DNA of 64,000 nt from Pseudomonas sp. SLFW (GTDB lineage: Bacteria > Pseudomonadota > Gammaproteobacteria > Pseudomonadales > Pseudomonadaceae), in NCBI RefSeq assembly GCF_009905615.1, contig NZ_JAAAKW010000001.1:310001-374000 (forward strand). Reading direction: 5' to 3'. The notes below the pieces were generated by a model. That model saw only the letters and a program-made list of their open reading frames with translations, did no database searches and had not been told where the DNA came from. This document shows, in pieces, positions 17,476 through 27,942 of the stretch (position 1 is the first letter of the stretch; each line of letters starts with the position of its first letter). The position numbers and the translations under genes are program-made.

Positions 17476-17853
17476 ATGTCCGACGTCAGTCCGTGCCTGA
17501 ATTGTGGTGCCTGCTGTTCACACTTTCGCGTGTCTTTTTATTGGGGTGATTGCGAATCCGCTGGTGGGACAGTGCCCGACGAATGGGTCAGCAGCATCAG
17601 CCCGAGCCGCGTGGCAATGCTCGGCACCGACTGCAAATCGCCGCGCTGCACAGCCCTGCAAGGCGAAGTGGGCCAAGGCACACGGTGCTCGATCTATGAA
17701 AAACGCTCCAGCACCTGCCGGGAATTCGAGGCTTCATGGACTGACGGCGTGCACAACCCCGACTGTGACGCCGCCCGTGCAGCATTCGGTTTATTACCGG
17801 TGGAACCGATGGACAGTGGCAAAGTCACATCACTGATCGTCGCCTGTGCATAG
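17476..17853 (+). CDS. YkgJ-type cysteine cluster protein
   Basis: A 125-residue protein with the CxxCGxCC cluster CLNCGACC near the N-terminus and further cysteines (DCKSPRC, RCSIYEKRSSTCREF) arranged as in the zinc- or iron-chelating YkgJ/CxxCxxCC family (UPF0153). The biochemical role is unknown. No clear Shine-Dalgarno precedes the ATG. It lies upstream of the MHYT-GGDEF-EAL gene, as PA3310 precedes nbdA (PA3311) in P. aeruginosa, with a 148-base gap. Confidence 0.85.
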   Translation: MSDVSPCLNCGACCSHFRVSFYWGDCESAGGTVPDEWVSSISPSRVAMLGTDCKSPRCTALQGEVGQGTRCSIYEKRSSTCREFEASWTDGVHNPDCDAARAAFGLLPVEPMDSGKVTSLIVACA

Positions 17854-18001
17854 AACCTTTCGCGATAACGGTTATTGCGAAATAGTTGGTACGTCCGTCC
17901 CTCTATGGGTGTTTAAAAATAGGCGACTCCTATAATCATCGCAAAGTGCCATCAGTTGCCCAGACTGAGGTATCTCCAGCAGTGAACACATGGAGCGTGC
18001 T

Positions 18002-20293
18002 ATGGATTGGCTGGGTTTGCATTTTTTGACGTCGATGCCCGCGCATGGCGGAATGATGCTTCATGGCACTCATAATCCCGGCCTCATCGTCCTCGCTTAC
18101 GTGGTGGCCTGCGCCGCCAGCTTCGCAACGCTGAGCATCGCCGAGCGCGTCGGCCACGTGGACCGCGTGAACGCACGCCTTCGCTGGCGCGCCCTCGGGT
18201 CGCTGTGTCTGGCCGTTGGCATCTGGGCCATGCATTTCATCAGCATGCTGTCCTTCCAGGCCCCACTGGACATGCATTACGACCTCCCCGTCACCATCGC
18301 ATCACTGGCCATTGCCCTGGTCTCCGGCATGGTGGCCATGGAAGCCCTCGGCCATCCGCGGTTGCGCGTCAGTCAATACCTGGTCGCCTCGGTGTGCATC
18401 GGCCTGGGGATTATCGCCATGCATTACCTCGGGATGTCGGCCATGCGTTCGAGCGCCACGCAGTATTACGAACCGTGGCGCTTCGCAGGTTCAATCGTGG
18501 TCGCCATTGCCAGCAGTCTGACCGCGCTGGTGCTGGCCATTCGTCTGCGTAAAGGCAGCGGCACCCGGCATCAGTTGCTCAAATACGGTGCGAGCCTGGT
18601 GCTGGGTGCAGGGATCGTAGCCACGCACTTCATGGGCATGTGGGCCTTGCAGTTGAGGGTGCCTGACGACATGCCGATAGAGATGCATGCCACGGGCAAC
18701 AGTCTGCAACTCAGCCTCACCATCGCATTGATTGTGTTGCTGATCATCGCGGGCAGCATCAGTGCCGCCCTGGCAGACAAGAAGCTGCAAGCCAAGGAAC
18801 GCGACCTTGCCAGGGTCAACGCTTTGCTGAGCCAGCTCGATCAGGCGCGGGCGTCATTGCAACAGGTCGCCCACTACGACGCCCTGACCAACCTGATCAA
18901 CCGTCGCGGGTTCAACCAGATCTTTGCCGAACGCCTGACGGAACAGAAGCAGGCGCACGGCAAGCTGGCTGTGATGTTTCTCGACGTCGACCATTTCAAG
19001 CGGATCAACGACAGTCTGGGGCACGACGCGGGCGACGAGCTGCTGACAGTCATTGCCGACCGCATCCGGGGCGCGACCCGGGCCAATGACGTGGTGGCAC
19101 GTTTCGGGGGTGACGAATTCTGCATTCTCATCGAGCTGGAAAACGTCGAGGAAGCGCGACACATGGCGCACCGGGTCATGGCCAAAATGAAAGACCCCAT
19201 CGCCTTGAACGGCAGGCGCATGGTGATGAGCACCAGCATCGGCATCAGCGTGTTTCCCGAGGACGGTGAGACCTGCGATGAGCTGCTCAAGCACGCTGAC
19301 CTGGCCTTGTACCAATCCAAGGGCAATGGCCGTAACACCCTGCACTTTTTCAATGAAAGCCTGAAAACCCGCGCCAGCATGGAGCTGCACCTTGAAGAAC
19401 AGCTGCGCCATGCGTTGACCGAAGGACAGGGCCTGCAACTGTATTACCAACCCATCGTTGATCTGCGCACCGGTCACGTTGCCAAACTGGAAGCCTTGGT
19501 CCGCTGGCAGCACCCGACTCAAGGCCTGTTGACCCCGGATCGTTTCATCACGATTGCTGAAACCAACGGCTTGATCGCCGATCTGGACAATTGGGTCTTG
19601 CGCCGCGCCTGCCAGGATTTGGCGCAACTCTGTGACAACGGCTTTGAACACCTTGTGATTGCCGTGAACTGCTCGGCGCTGAACCTCGCTCGCGAGGAAC
19701 TGGTGCAAGAGATGGACTCGGCGCTCAAGGAGGCGGGTGTGGCGCCACAACGGCTGGAACTGGAGGTCACGGAAAACGCGTTGATGGGCAACATCAGCAA
19801 CACGGTTTTGCTGCTCAACGAAATCCGCAAGCTGGGCGTGGCCTTGTCCATCGACGATTTCGGGACAGGCTATTCTTCACTCGCCTACCTCAAGCGTCTG
19901 CCGCTGGACACTGTGAAGATCGACCGTTCGTTCATCATCGACATCCCCAAATCCCCGCAAGACATGGAAATCGTCCAGGCGATCATCGTCATGGCCCACA
20001 CGTTGCGCCTCAAAGTGGTGACCGAGGGCGTCGAGACGCCGGCACAGCTGGAATTCCTGAGCGAATACGGCTGCGATTTCGTCCAGGGCTACCTCTTCAG
20101 CAGACCTGTGCCGCTGGAGACACTCAAGCCATTGGTACAGCAACTCAATCAGCGCCAGCCCTCGCAACTCTGGCCGTCCACTCACCTCCTGGAAGCAGTG
20201 GAAATGACCGTCGGCCAGCCCATTACCGAGGAAGGCCTGCGAGAAACCGAACATCCACGCCCCGATCGCTTTCGTTCTCGCCCACAACGCTGA
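18002..20293 (+). CDS. nbdA: MHYT-GGDEF-EAL cyclic-di-GMP phosphodiesterase/cyclase (NbdA-like)
   Basis: Membrane cyclic-di-GMP protein, 763 residues from the preferred ATG 18002 (GGAG 6 bases upstream; ATG 17990 is possible). The N-terminal seven-helix MHYT domain shows the repeated motifs MHFISM, MHYLGM and THFMGM, proposed to bind copper and sense NO or O2. The GGDEF domain has intact RFGGDEFC and an I-site RAND five residues before it. The EAL domain has EALVRW, NCS, EVTEN, DDFGTGYSS, KID, EGVE and QGY, so the phosphodiesterase residues are complete. P. aeruginosa NbdA disperses biofilms in response to nitric oxide; similar behaviour here is inference. Confidence 0.93.
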   Translation: MDWLGLHFLTSMPAHGGMMLHGTHNPGLIVLAYVVACAASFATLSIAERVGHVDRVNARLRWRALGSLCLAVGIWAMHFISMLSFQAPLDMHYDLPVTIASLAIALVSGMVAMEALGHPRLRVSQYLVASVCIGLGIIAMHYLGMSAMRSSATQYYEPWRFAGSIVVAIASSLTALVLAIRLRKGSGTRHQLLKYGASLVLGAGIVATHFMGMWALQLRVPDDMPIEMHATGNSLQLSLTIALIVLLIIAGSISAALADKKLQAKERDLARVNALLSQLDQARASLQQVAHYDALTNLINRRGFNQIFAERLTEQKQAHGKLAVMFLDVDHFKRINDSLGHDAGDELLTVIADRIRGATRANDVVARFGGDEFCILIELENVEEARHMAHRVMAKMKDPIALNGRRMVMSTSIGISVFPEDGETCDELLKHADLALYQSKGNGRNTLHFFNESLKTRASMELHLEEQLRHALTEGQGLQLYYQPIVDLRTGHVAKLEALVRWQHPTQGLLTPDRFITIAETNGLIADLDNWVLRRACQDLAQLCDNGFEHLVIAVNCSALNLAREELVQEMDSALKEAGVAPQRLELEVTENALMGNISNTVLLLNEIRKLGVALSIDDFGTGYSSLAYLKRLPLDTVKIDRSFIIDIPKSPQDMEIVQAIIVMAHTLRLKVVTEGVETPAQLEFLSEYGCDFVQGYLFSRPVPLETLKPLVQQLNQRQPSQLWPSTHLLEAVEMTVGQPITEEGLRETEHPRPDRFRSRPQR

Positions 20294-20389
20294 GCGTGTG
20301 AAGCAGTCCTCACATCGAGGGCTGAACGTTCAAGTCGCCCGCCATCACGCCGATCAGCAAGGGGAATCCCTTAGACGGCGCTAGGGTTG

Positions 20390-20450
20390 GGCCCTATCGC
20401 TCGTTGCCGATAGCCCACTGTACAGTCGGGTTTTCTTTTTGGTGATGGCG
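20390..20450 (+). other. Hairpins and T-tract between nbdA and the tubulin-like gene
   Basis: GGGC-CTATCG...CGATAG-CCC forms an imperfect stem, followed by the palindrome ACTGTACAGT and then a T-rich run. It may terminate nbdA. A TTGACA hexamer lies just beyond it (20452), but no convincing -10 is seen at proper spacing. Confidence 0.35.
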
Positions 20451-20489
20451 CGTTGACACCCCTGCGTCGTCCTTCAGGCGTGGCGTGCA

Positions 20490-22676
20490 ATGACCCATAA
20501 AACCGAGGCTGCAGGCGCAGTATCCGAACTTCTGCAAACCGTACTCAACGAGCACAGCGCGTTGCCACCCGTCGATTATCGACCGCAGCCCGTGCCCGCG
20601 CAGTCGTATCTCTACTTCACTGAAACCGACACGGATCGCATCCTCGACAACCTCGACGGCTTGCGTGACATGGTATTTCCGCCATCGATTCACTTCGAAG
20701 AAACGGAAAACCGCGCCGACCAACAATTCCCGTCCGTTTGCCTGATCGGACTGGGACGTTGCGGTTCCAACATCGCGCTGGACGTCGCTGAACTGGTCTA
20801 CAACGCCCGCACGTTTTACCTGAACCAACTGAACAACGACGAACGTCTGCGCGACGACAAGGGCTACAGCCCTGCCCGCTGGATTCGCAACAACCTGCGT
20901 CTGGGGCAGAACAAGTCGAGCAAGCCGGTGTTTCTGGTCGAGCCGCTGGTGATGCTCGGCGATCTGGACAAGGACATCGCCGGGCGCATCCGCTTCTCGC
21001 GCAAAGGCGACAAAAGCGGCTTCATCAAGGACTACTCCAAGATGAAGATCATGGACCTCTCTGAAGTCCACGCCGGGGGTGCGGGCAACGCGCCGATTCT
21101 GGGTCAGTACCTGGCCAAGATCATCCTGAACAAAGACACCGACCACTTTTCCAGCGCGGACTGGAAGCTGATCCACTCCTACCTGATCGATTCCTGCGGC
21201 ATCAAGGCGAACCAGTCGCGGCTGTATTTCTACATTTTCAGCGCGGGGGGCGGCACGGGTTCGGGCATGGCCTCGGAATTTGGCCTGGCGCAGCAGTTCT
21301 CGTACATGAACAAGACCTTTGACACCAAGCCTGCCAGCGAAAACGATGGCAAGCGGGGGCGCTCTTTTGTGTTCGAGCCGATTTTCACCAGTGGCATCTG
21401 CGTGTTGCCGAACATCTCCGACCATCGCAGCGAAATGTCTGAAGCCCTGCACATCAACGCCGGACGGTTGCTCTGCAAGTACCTGGCAGAAGAGTGGGAC
21501 TTCTCGTACAACTTCGAGAACGAAGACAGCAGCGAAGCCAGCGTCATGGGCCGTATTCGCCCGTGGAACGCGATGATGCTGATCTCCAACGACATCATGC
21601 GCTACGCCGAAGAAAGCGATGACGGGACCATCGAGAACATCGACGTCAATGCGATGGAACGTCACGCCAACCAGTACATCTCACAGCAGATTTTCAACAT
21701 TCTGACAGCGCAGGCCGTCACCACGGACTACGACCAGAATTACTTCCGGCGTGCAGGGATAGACATCGGCGAGACCATTCGCCTGGATGCCAACGACCTG
21801 TTCATGAGCCTGGCGGGCCCTGTGGCGATTGCCTACGCCGAGTCGGTGGTCCCGGAGACGCCGCTGCCGGGCTCGGACAAGCTCAAGCTGTTTGAGAAAG
21901 AGCCGCCGCGCCTGGACATCGACGACCTGTTCTTCCGCTCCATCGACCTGCCGCACTTCAACAAAATGACTCAGGCCATCGAGGGCATCAGCCTGCTGCC
22001 CATCGAGTCACGACGCTATCGCGCGGCGCTGGAGCAGTACAAGGCGTCGGGGTATGACGCGGCGGCGTTGCACGATCTGCATTTCTTCAAGAACTGCTCG
22101 TCGGTGGTGTCGATCGTTTCGCTGCCCAAGGATTACAAGCTGTCGTACATGGACCTGAACCGGTTGAAGACGCACCTCAACAGCCTGTTCCCCAACACGA
22201 CGCTCAAGCGTTACGCGCTGGTGATCGGTGCGTCGGCCAACCTGTCGCTGACCACCCTGATCGCCAAGAGCCCGTGCCTGTCGGACGACTTCCTGACGCT
22301 GATCGTGGCCTTCATCAAGCGCTGTTTCGCCAAACAGCCGTATCGCTTCGATGACACGCTGGACAACTCGATTCTGGATTTCATCATGAGCGATGAGTTC
22401 GACGAGGCACGCATCGACGACCTGCTCAACGAATACGAAAACCCGGCGAAGATCCTGGACACCAACTGGTACGCGATCAAACCGATGTACGAGAAGAAAT
22501 ACCGCGAGCTGATCGACGACAAGGCGCGGTTCATCTCGATCAACGACATCCGCATTTCCCGCGAGAGCGTGAAGAAAGCGGTGAAATACCTGCGAGAGAT
22601 TTACCGTCACCGGATTGGAAAGACGCGGGTTATTTCGCTGAACCAGCACACGGGCAAGACGGGGTATCTGGGGTGA
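20490..22676 (+). CDS. Tubulin/FtsZ-superfamily-like putative GTPase, function unknown
   Basis: A 728-residue soluble protein. The tubulin/FtsZ G-box appears as SAGGGTGSGM at residues 251-260. It is preceded by a Rossmann-type glycine loop VCLIGLGRCGSN at about 83-94 and GGAGN at 196-200, in the order of FtsZ T1, T3 and T4 loops. Downstream come LISND (365-369) and HANQYI (392-397), which could be the region closing the nucleotide pocket. It is far longer than FtsZ (about 400) and lacks an FtsZ-type C-terminal peptide. The best category I can offer is the Tubulin_2-like group of uncharacterised bacterial proteins. No partner gene sits beside it: nbdA is upstream and a foldback repeat follows. 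GC and codon use look native. Confidence 0.7.
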   Translation: MTHKTEAAGAVSELLQTVLNEHSALPPVDYRPQPVPAQSYLYFTETDTDRILDNLDGLRDMVFPPSIHFEETENRADQQFPSVCLIGLGRCGSNIALDVAELVYNARTFYLNQLNNDERLRDDKGYSPARWIRNNLRLGQNKSSKPVFLVEPLVMLGDLDKDIAGRIRFSRKGDKSGFIKDYSKMKIMDLSEVHAGGAGNAPILGQYLAKIILNKDTDHFSSADWKLIHSYLIDSCGIKANQSRLYFYIFSAGGGTGSGMASEFGLAQQFSYMNKTFDTKPASENDGKRGRSFVFEPIFTSGICVLPNISDHRSEMSEALHINAGRLLCKYLAEEWDFSYNFENEDSSEASVMGRIRPWNAMMLISNDIMRYAEESDDGTIENIDVNAMERHANQYISQQIFNILTAQAVTTDYDQNYFRRAGIDIGETIRLDANDLFMSLAGPVAIAYAESVVPETPLPGSDKLKLFEKEPPRLDIDDLFFRSIDLPHFNKMTQAIEGISLLPIESRRYRAALEQYKASGYDAAALHDLHFFKNCSSVVSIVSLPKDYKLSYMDLNRLKTHLNSLFPNTTLKRYALVIGASANLSLTTLIAKSPCLSDDFLTLIVAFIKRCFAKQPYRFDDTLDNSILDFIMSDEFDEARIDDLLNEYENPAKILDTNWYAIKPMYEKKYRELIDDKARFISINDIRISRESVKKAVKYLREIYRHRIGKTRVISLNQHTGKTGYLG

Positions 22677-22700
22677 GGGGTTGAGTTGATATTGCTGCAT

Positions 22701-22906
22701 TGATGCCCTGTCGGGCCTATCGCGAGCAAGCTCACTCCTACATCGTTTGCAACGTGCCGCATCCTAATGGATCGAGTTACCAGCTTTTTGAGCAAGCCTT
22801 GAAATTGTGCGGCGAACACCAAGGCTAACGACTCGGTCCATCAGGCCATGGCACGTTTAAACAGATGCAGGAGTGAGCTTGCTCGCGATAGGCCCGAAGG
22901 GCATCA
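22701..22906. repeat. Long foldback element (about 205 bp) with REP arms and a palindromic core
   Basis: The left half from TGATGCCC (22701) through GGGCCTATCGCGAGCAAGCTCACTCC is mirrored by the right half ending GGGCATCA (22906). The match continues inward beyond the usual arms: ACGTGCC/GGCACGT, TGGATCGAGTT/AACGACTCGGTCCA. Almost the whole 338-base gap 22677-23014 is this imperfect palindrome, and no gene is seen in it. It looks like a miniature, non-autonomous element rather than a simple REP doublet. Confidence 0.75.
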
Positions 22907-23014
22907 AAGTAATGATCTCAATCCAGACAAGACCTGCTACCTCACCACACTTAAAGTTACCGACCTACCCACTTTGCCATCATTCTGCGCACCAAAAATG
23001 CACACGATCACTGA

Positions 23015-23314
23015 TCACGCCCTTTCCTGGATCAACACCCAAGGCGCAACGACGACCGCCCACAACGCCGGATCGCGGGTCAGGAGGTCCAAAGCCGTTG
23101 ATTCAGAGAGCTTGCTGACTTCCTCGCTCTTCAGCCAGGCAGCCACTTTCAGCTCAGCGTTTTCGGCGAATGCTTCGGCCACGGCGATCAAATCCTGCGA
23201 TTGCTCGACCCACAACAGGGCACCCTTGGCAAAGAACGGTTCGAGTTCCTTCCAAGTAATAGAAGCCGTTTCGCCAAGCAATTTGGCATAGAGGGTGCTA
23301 GGTTCTTGCGTCAT
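23015..23314 (-). CDS. DUF2288 family protein
   Basis: A 99-residue protein starting MTQEPSTLYAKLLGETASIT, recognised as the DUF2288 family from LYAKLLGETA and the ELEPFFAKGALLWV block. The function is unknown. It is helical and has no signal or membrane segment. The frame is open to 23383, but the ATG at 23314 starts the family domain. The 328-base gap to braC (23315-23642) is divergent and holds the braC upstream region; no further gene or clear promoter box is seen there. Confidence 0.85.
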   Translation of the reverse strand: MTQEPSTLYAKLLGETASITWKELEPFFAKGALLWVEQSQDLIAVAEAFAENAELKVAAWLKSEEVSKLSESTALDLLTRDPALWAVVVAPWVLIQERA

Positions 23315-23642
23315 GGGTTTCACCGTTTGGAAAATCGGCGTAAATGATACCGCCGCCTTTCCCACGCACAAACCCGGATACAAGTGATTGATTGCAGAGA
23401 ACTTCGCTCAAGCCGATAGAAAGGTGACCCGGTTGGGGAATCGGCCGGCTTGATTATGTATCTTTCTTTCGATTAAGCGACATCAACAGGTTTTGCCCCC
23501 TGCAGCCAGCTTTTCAAGCGCTCGACCGGCGCTCTAAACTGTTCCGGTACAGTTGCCGGGGGTGTGGCCTGGATCAATCAATCCGGTCCTGCAGCTTTGG
23601 CCGTCAGGATTATAAAAACTACAAACGCAAGAGTGGAGCATC

Positions 23643-24770
23643 ATGACTAAGGGTATTAATCAGATTTCCAAGCTGTTTGCCGCACTGGTTCTGGCGGGGG
23701 TTGCCAGCCATTCGTTCGCAGCTGACACCATCAAGATCGGCATCGCCGGCCCGAAAACCGGCGCGGTTGCCCAATACGGCGACATGCAGTTCAGCGGTGC
23801 CAAAATGGCCATCGAGCAAATCAACGCCAAAGGCGGCGTGGATGGCAAGAAGCTCGAAGCCGTTGAATACGATGACGCCTGTGACCCTAAACAAGCGGTC
23901 GCGGTCGCCAACAAAGTGGTCAACGACGGCGTGAAATTCGTGGTCGGCCACCTGTGCTCCAGCTCCACTCAGCCAGCGTCCGACATCTACGAAGACGAAG
24001 GCGTGATCATGATCACCCCAGCCGCCACCAGCCCGGAAATCACCGCGCGTGGCTACAAGCTGGTGTTCCGTACCATTGGTCTGGACAGCGCCCAGGGCCC
24101 GGCTGCTGGCGAATACATCGCCAAGCAAGTCAAGCCGAAGATCGTCGCTGTGATCCACGACAAACAGCAGTACGGTGAAGGTATCGCCACTGCCGTTAAA
24201 CAAACCCTGGAAAAAGACGGCGTCAAAGTCGCCCTGTTCGAAGGCATCAACGCCGGCGACAAGGACTTCTCGTCGCTGATCGCCAAAATGAAGCAAGCCA
24301 ACGTCGACTTCGTCTACTACGGCGGTTACCACCCAGAGCTGGGTCTGATCCTGCGTCAAGCACAGGAAAAAGGCCTGAAAGCCGGCTTCATGGGCCCAGA
24401 AGGCGTGGGCAACGCTTCCATCTCGCAGATCGCTCAGGACGCTTCCGAAGGCCTGCTGGTGACCCTGCCGAAATCCTTCGACCAAGACCCTTCGAACAAG
24501 GCGCTGGTTGACGCATTCAAGGCGAAGAAAGAAGACCCGAGCGGTCCTTTCGTATTCCCGGCCTACGCCGCTGTTGAAGTGATCGCCGAAGGCATCAAGA
24601 CCGCCAAGTCCGAAGACACCGCCAAAGTGGCAGCCGCCATCCACGCCGGTACCTTCAAGACTCCTACCGGCGATCTGTCTTTCGACGCCAAGGGTGACTT
24701 GAAAGACTTCAAATTCGTCGTTTACACCTGGCACAAAGATGGCACCAAGACTGAAGCCCCTGTGAAGTAA
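23643..24770 (+). CDS. braC: Branched-chain amino acid-binding protein BraC
   Basis: Periplasmic solute-binding protein of the LIV-I system for leucine, isoleucine and valine (also alanine and threonine in P. aeruginosa), 375 residues. A signal peptide ends at HSFA-ADTIKIG, near residue 27. The Leu/Ile/Val-binding fold is recognised from IAGPKTGAVAQYGDMQFSGA and the HLCSSSTQPASDIYEDEGV region. A GGAG ribosome site precedes ATG 23643. It is followed by a strong terminator and then braDEFG, so it can be made in excess over the membrane components. Confidence 0.96.
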   Translation: MTKGINQISKLFAALVLAGVASHSFAADTIKIGIAGPKTGAVAQYGDMQFSGAKMAIEQINAKGGVDGKKLEAVEYDDACDPKQAVAVANKVVNDGVKFVVGHLCSSSTQPASDIYEDEGVIMITPAATSPEITARGYKLVFRTIGLDSAQGPAAGEYIAKQVKPKIVAVIHDKQQYGEGIATAVKQTLEKDGVKVALFEGINAGDKDFSSLIAKMKQANVDFVYYGGYHPELGLILRQAQEKGLKAGFMGPEGVGNASISQIAQDASEGLLVTLPKSFDQDPSNKALVDAFKAKKEDPSGPFVFPAYAAVEVIAEGIKTAKSEDTAKVAAAIHAGTFKTPTGDLSFDAKGDLKDFKFVVYTWHKDGTKTEAPVK

Positions 24771-24793
24771 TCACAACCTTCATGCTTACCCGG

Positions 24794-24825
24794 AGCCCAC
24801 TGCAACCGCAGTGGGCTTTGTTTTA
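24794..24825 (+). terminator. Terminator/attenuator between braC and braD
   Basis: AGCCCACTGC (24794-24803) pairs perfectly with GCAGTGGGCT (24808-24817) over a 4-base loop, followed by TTGTTTT. It is 23 bases after the braC stop and 162 before braD. This lets most transcripts stop after braC and a fraction read through. Confidence 0.9.
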
Positions 24826-24986
24826 GCTGGGACGCGGGATTTCACAAGAATCCTGATGCCCTGAACATCTTGAAACCGCACCAGTGAATCACTGGGCTCG
24901 TGCCGGACGCGGACGTAGATCACAACGCGCGAGCGGGAAAAAGACTCAACCAGTGAAACACCGCCAAGGTTTTTAGGAGCGCGGCA

Positions 24987-25912
<926 letters not shown>

Positions 25913-25916
<4 letters not shown>

Positions 25917-27175
25917 CCAGGAATCTCAAATCGGCCCTGTTCAGCGCTGTACTGGTGCTGCTGGTTGCCTACCCGATCCTCGGGCTCAAACTGGACATCG
26001 TCGGTGTCAATCTGGCGGTTGTCGGCGCCAGCACCACGACCGTGCTGGTGATCTTCGCCGCTGCATTGCTGATGTTCCTGCGCGTGCTGTTCAACGAACA
26101 GATCAGTGCCATGTGGCGTTCGCGCCCTCAAACCCAACTGGTGTCGGACAAGGCCAGCAATTTCCTGACCCTGCCATCGACCCAGCGCTGGTTCCTCGGT
26201 GCCATCGTGGTCGTCGCCCTGATCTGGCCGTTTTTCGGCTCGCGCGGCGCGGTGGACATCGCGACCCTGATCCTGATCTACGTGATGCTGGGCCTGGGCC
26301 TGAACATCGTGGTCGGTCTGGCGGGCCTGCTTGACCTGGGTTACGTCGGCTTCTACGCCGTCGGCGCCTACACCTACGCGCTGCTGCAACACTACTTCGG
26401 CTTCGGTTTCTGGATCTGCCTGCCCCTGGCCGGTCTGGCCTCGGCGACCTTCGGCTTCTTGCTGGGCTTCCCGGTGCTAAGACTGCGTGGTGACTACCTG
26501 GCGATCGTGACCCTCGGTTTCGGGGAAATCATCCGCCTGTTCCTGCGTAACCTGACCGACATCACCGGCGGTCCGAACGGCATCAGCAACATCGAAAAAC
26601 CGACCTTGTTCGGCCTGAGCTTTGAGCGTAAAGCCGCTGAAGGCATGCAGACGTTCCACGAGTTCTTCGGCCTGGAATACAACTCCATCAACAAGGTGAT
26701 CTTCCTCTACCTGATCGCCCTGCTGCTGGCGCTGTTGGCGCTGTTCGTCATCAACCGCCTGCTGCGCATGCCGATCGGCCGTGCGTGGGAAGCGCTGCGT
26801 GAAGACGAAATCGCCTGCCGCGCGCTGGGCCTGAACCCGACCGTGATCAAGCTTTCCGCGTTCACCCTGGGTGCTGCGTTCGCCGGTTTCGCCGGCAGCT
26901 TCTTCGCCGCGCGCCAAGGGCTGATCACCCCGGAATCGTTCACCTTCCTGGAATCGGCGATCATCCTCGCCATCGTGGTATTGGGCGGCATGGGATCTCA
27001 GCTGGGCGTGATTCTCGCGGCGGTCGTGATGATCCTGCTGCCTGAACTGCTTCGCGAATTCAGCGAATACCGCATGCTGGGCTTCGGCGCCTTGATGGTG
27101 CTGATGATGATCTGGCGTCCTCAGGGTTTCCTGCCAATGCAGCGTCCCGTCATGAAACTCAAGGGGGAACGCTGA
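25913..27175 (+). CDS. braE: Branched-chain amino acid ABC permease BraE (LivM)
   Basis: Second inner-membrane permease, 420 residues, with an N-terminal extension of extra helices before the conserved LivM core. The core shows [20 protein letters not shown] and the EAA-like loop [19 protein letters not shown], then [12 protein letters not shown]. The gene overlaps braD by four bases and braF by one (TGATG), as expected for a tightly coupled operon. BraD and BraE form the membrane channel. Confidence 0.96.
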
Positions 27176-27942
27176 TGAGCCGCCCACTTCTGCAAGCCTC
27201 GGGCTTGAGCATGCGCTTTGGCGGCCTGTTGGCGGTCAATGGCGTGGGTCTGACCGTCAACGAGAAACAGGTCGTGTCGATGATCGGCCCGAACGGCGCC
27301 GGCAAGACCACGGTATTCAACTGCCTGACCGGTTTTTACAAACCGACGGCGGGCACCATCCTGCTGGACGGCGAGCCGATTCAAGGCCTGGCCGGTCACG
27401 AAATCGCCCGCAAAGGCGTGGTGCGAACCTTCCAGAACGTGCGCCTGTTCAAGGAAATGACGGCCGTCGAGAACCTGCTGGTGGCCCAGCACCGTCACCT
27501 GAACACCAACTTCCTGTCCGGGCTGTTCAAGACCCCGGCCTACCGTCGCAGCGAGCGCGAGGCCATGGAATACGCCGAGCACTGGCTCGAAGCCGTCGAC
27601 CTGAAAGCCTTCGCCAACCGCCCTGCCGGTACGTTGGCCTACGGTCAGCAACGCCGCCTGGAAATCGCCCGCTGCATGATGACGCGCCCGCGCATCCTCA
27701 TGCTCGACGAACCGGCCGCCGGTCTGAACCCCAAGGAAACCGAAGACCTGAAAGCGCTGATCGGCGTGCTGCGCAACGAACACAACGCCACGGTGTTGCT
27801 GATCGAGCACGACATGAAGCTGGTCATGAGCATTTCCGACCACATCGTGGTGATCAACCAGGGCACGCCTCTGGCCGACGGTACGCCCGAGCAGATCCGT
27901 GACAATCCTGAAGTGATCAAAGCCTACCTGGGGGAAGCGTAA
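27175..27942 (+). CDS. braF: Branched-chain amino acid ABC ATP-binding protein BraF (LivG)
   Basis: ATPase subunit of 255 residues. Walker A is GPNGAGKTT, the signature here is LAYGQQRRLEIAR (LSGGQ replaced by AYGQQ, normal for LivG), Walker B is ILMLDEPAAGLNP, and the switch His is in IEHDMKLVM. It works at the cytoplasmic face together with BraG. Confidence 0.97.
   Translation: MSRPLLQASGLSMRFGGLLAVNGVGLTVNEKQVVSMIGPNGAGKTTVFNCLTGFYKPTAGTILLDGEPIQGLAGHEIARKGVVRTFQNVRLFKEMTAVENLLVAQHRHLNTNFLSGLFKTPAYRRSEREAMEYAEHWLEAVDLKAFANRPAGTLAYGQQRRLEIARCMMTRPRILMLDEPAAGLNPKETEDLKALIGVLRNEHNATVLLIEHDMKLVMSISDHIVVINQGTPLADGTPEQIRDNPEVIKAYLGEA

Noticed and set aside
22680..22990. Insertion sequence remnant between the tubulin-like gene and DUF2288
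   Set aside because: No transposase reading frame or fragment can be read; the structure is explained as a foldback repeat.
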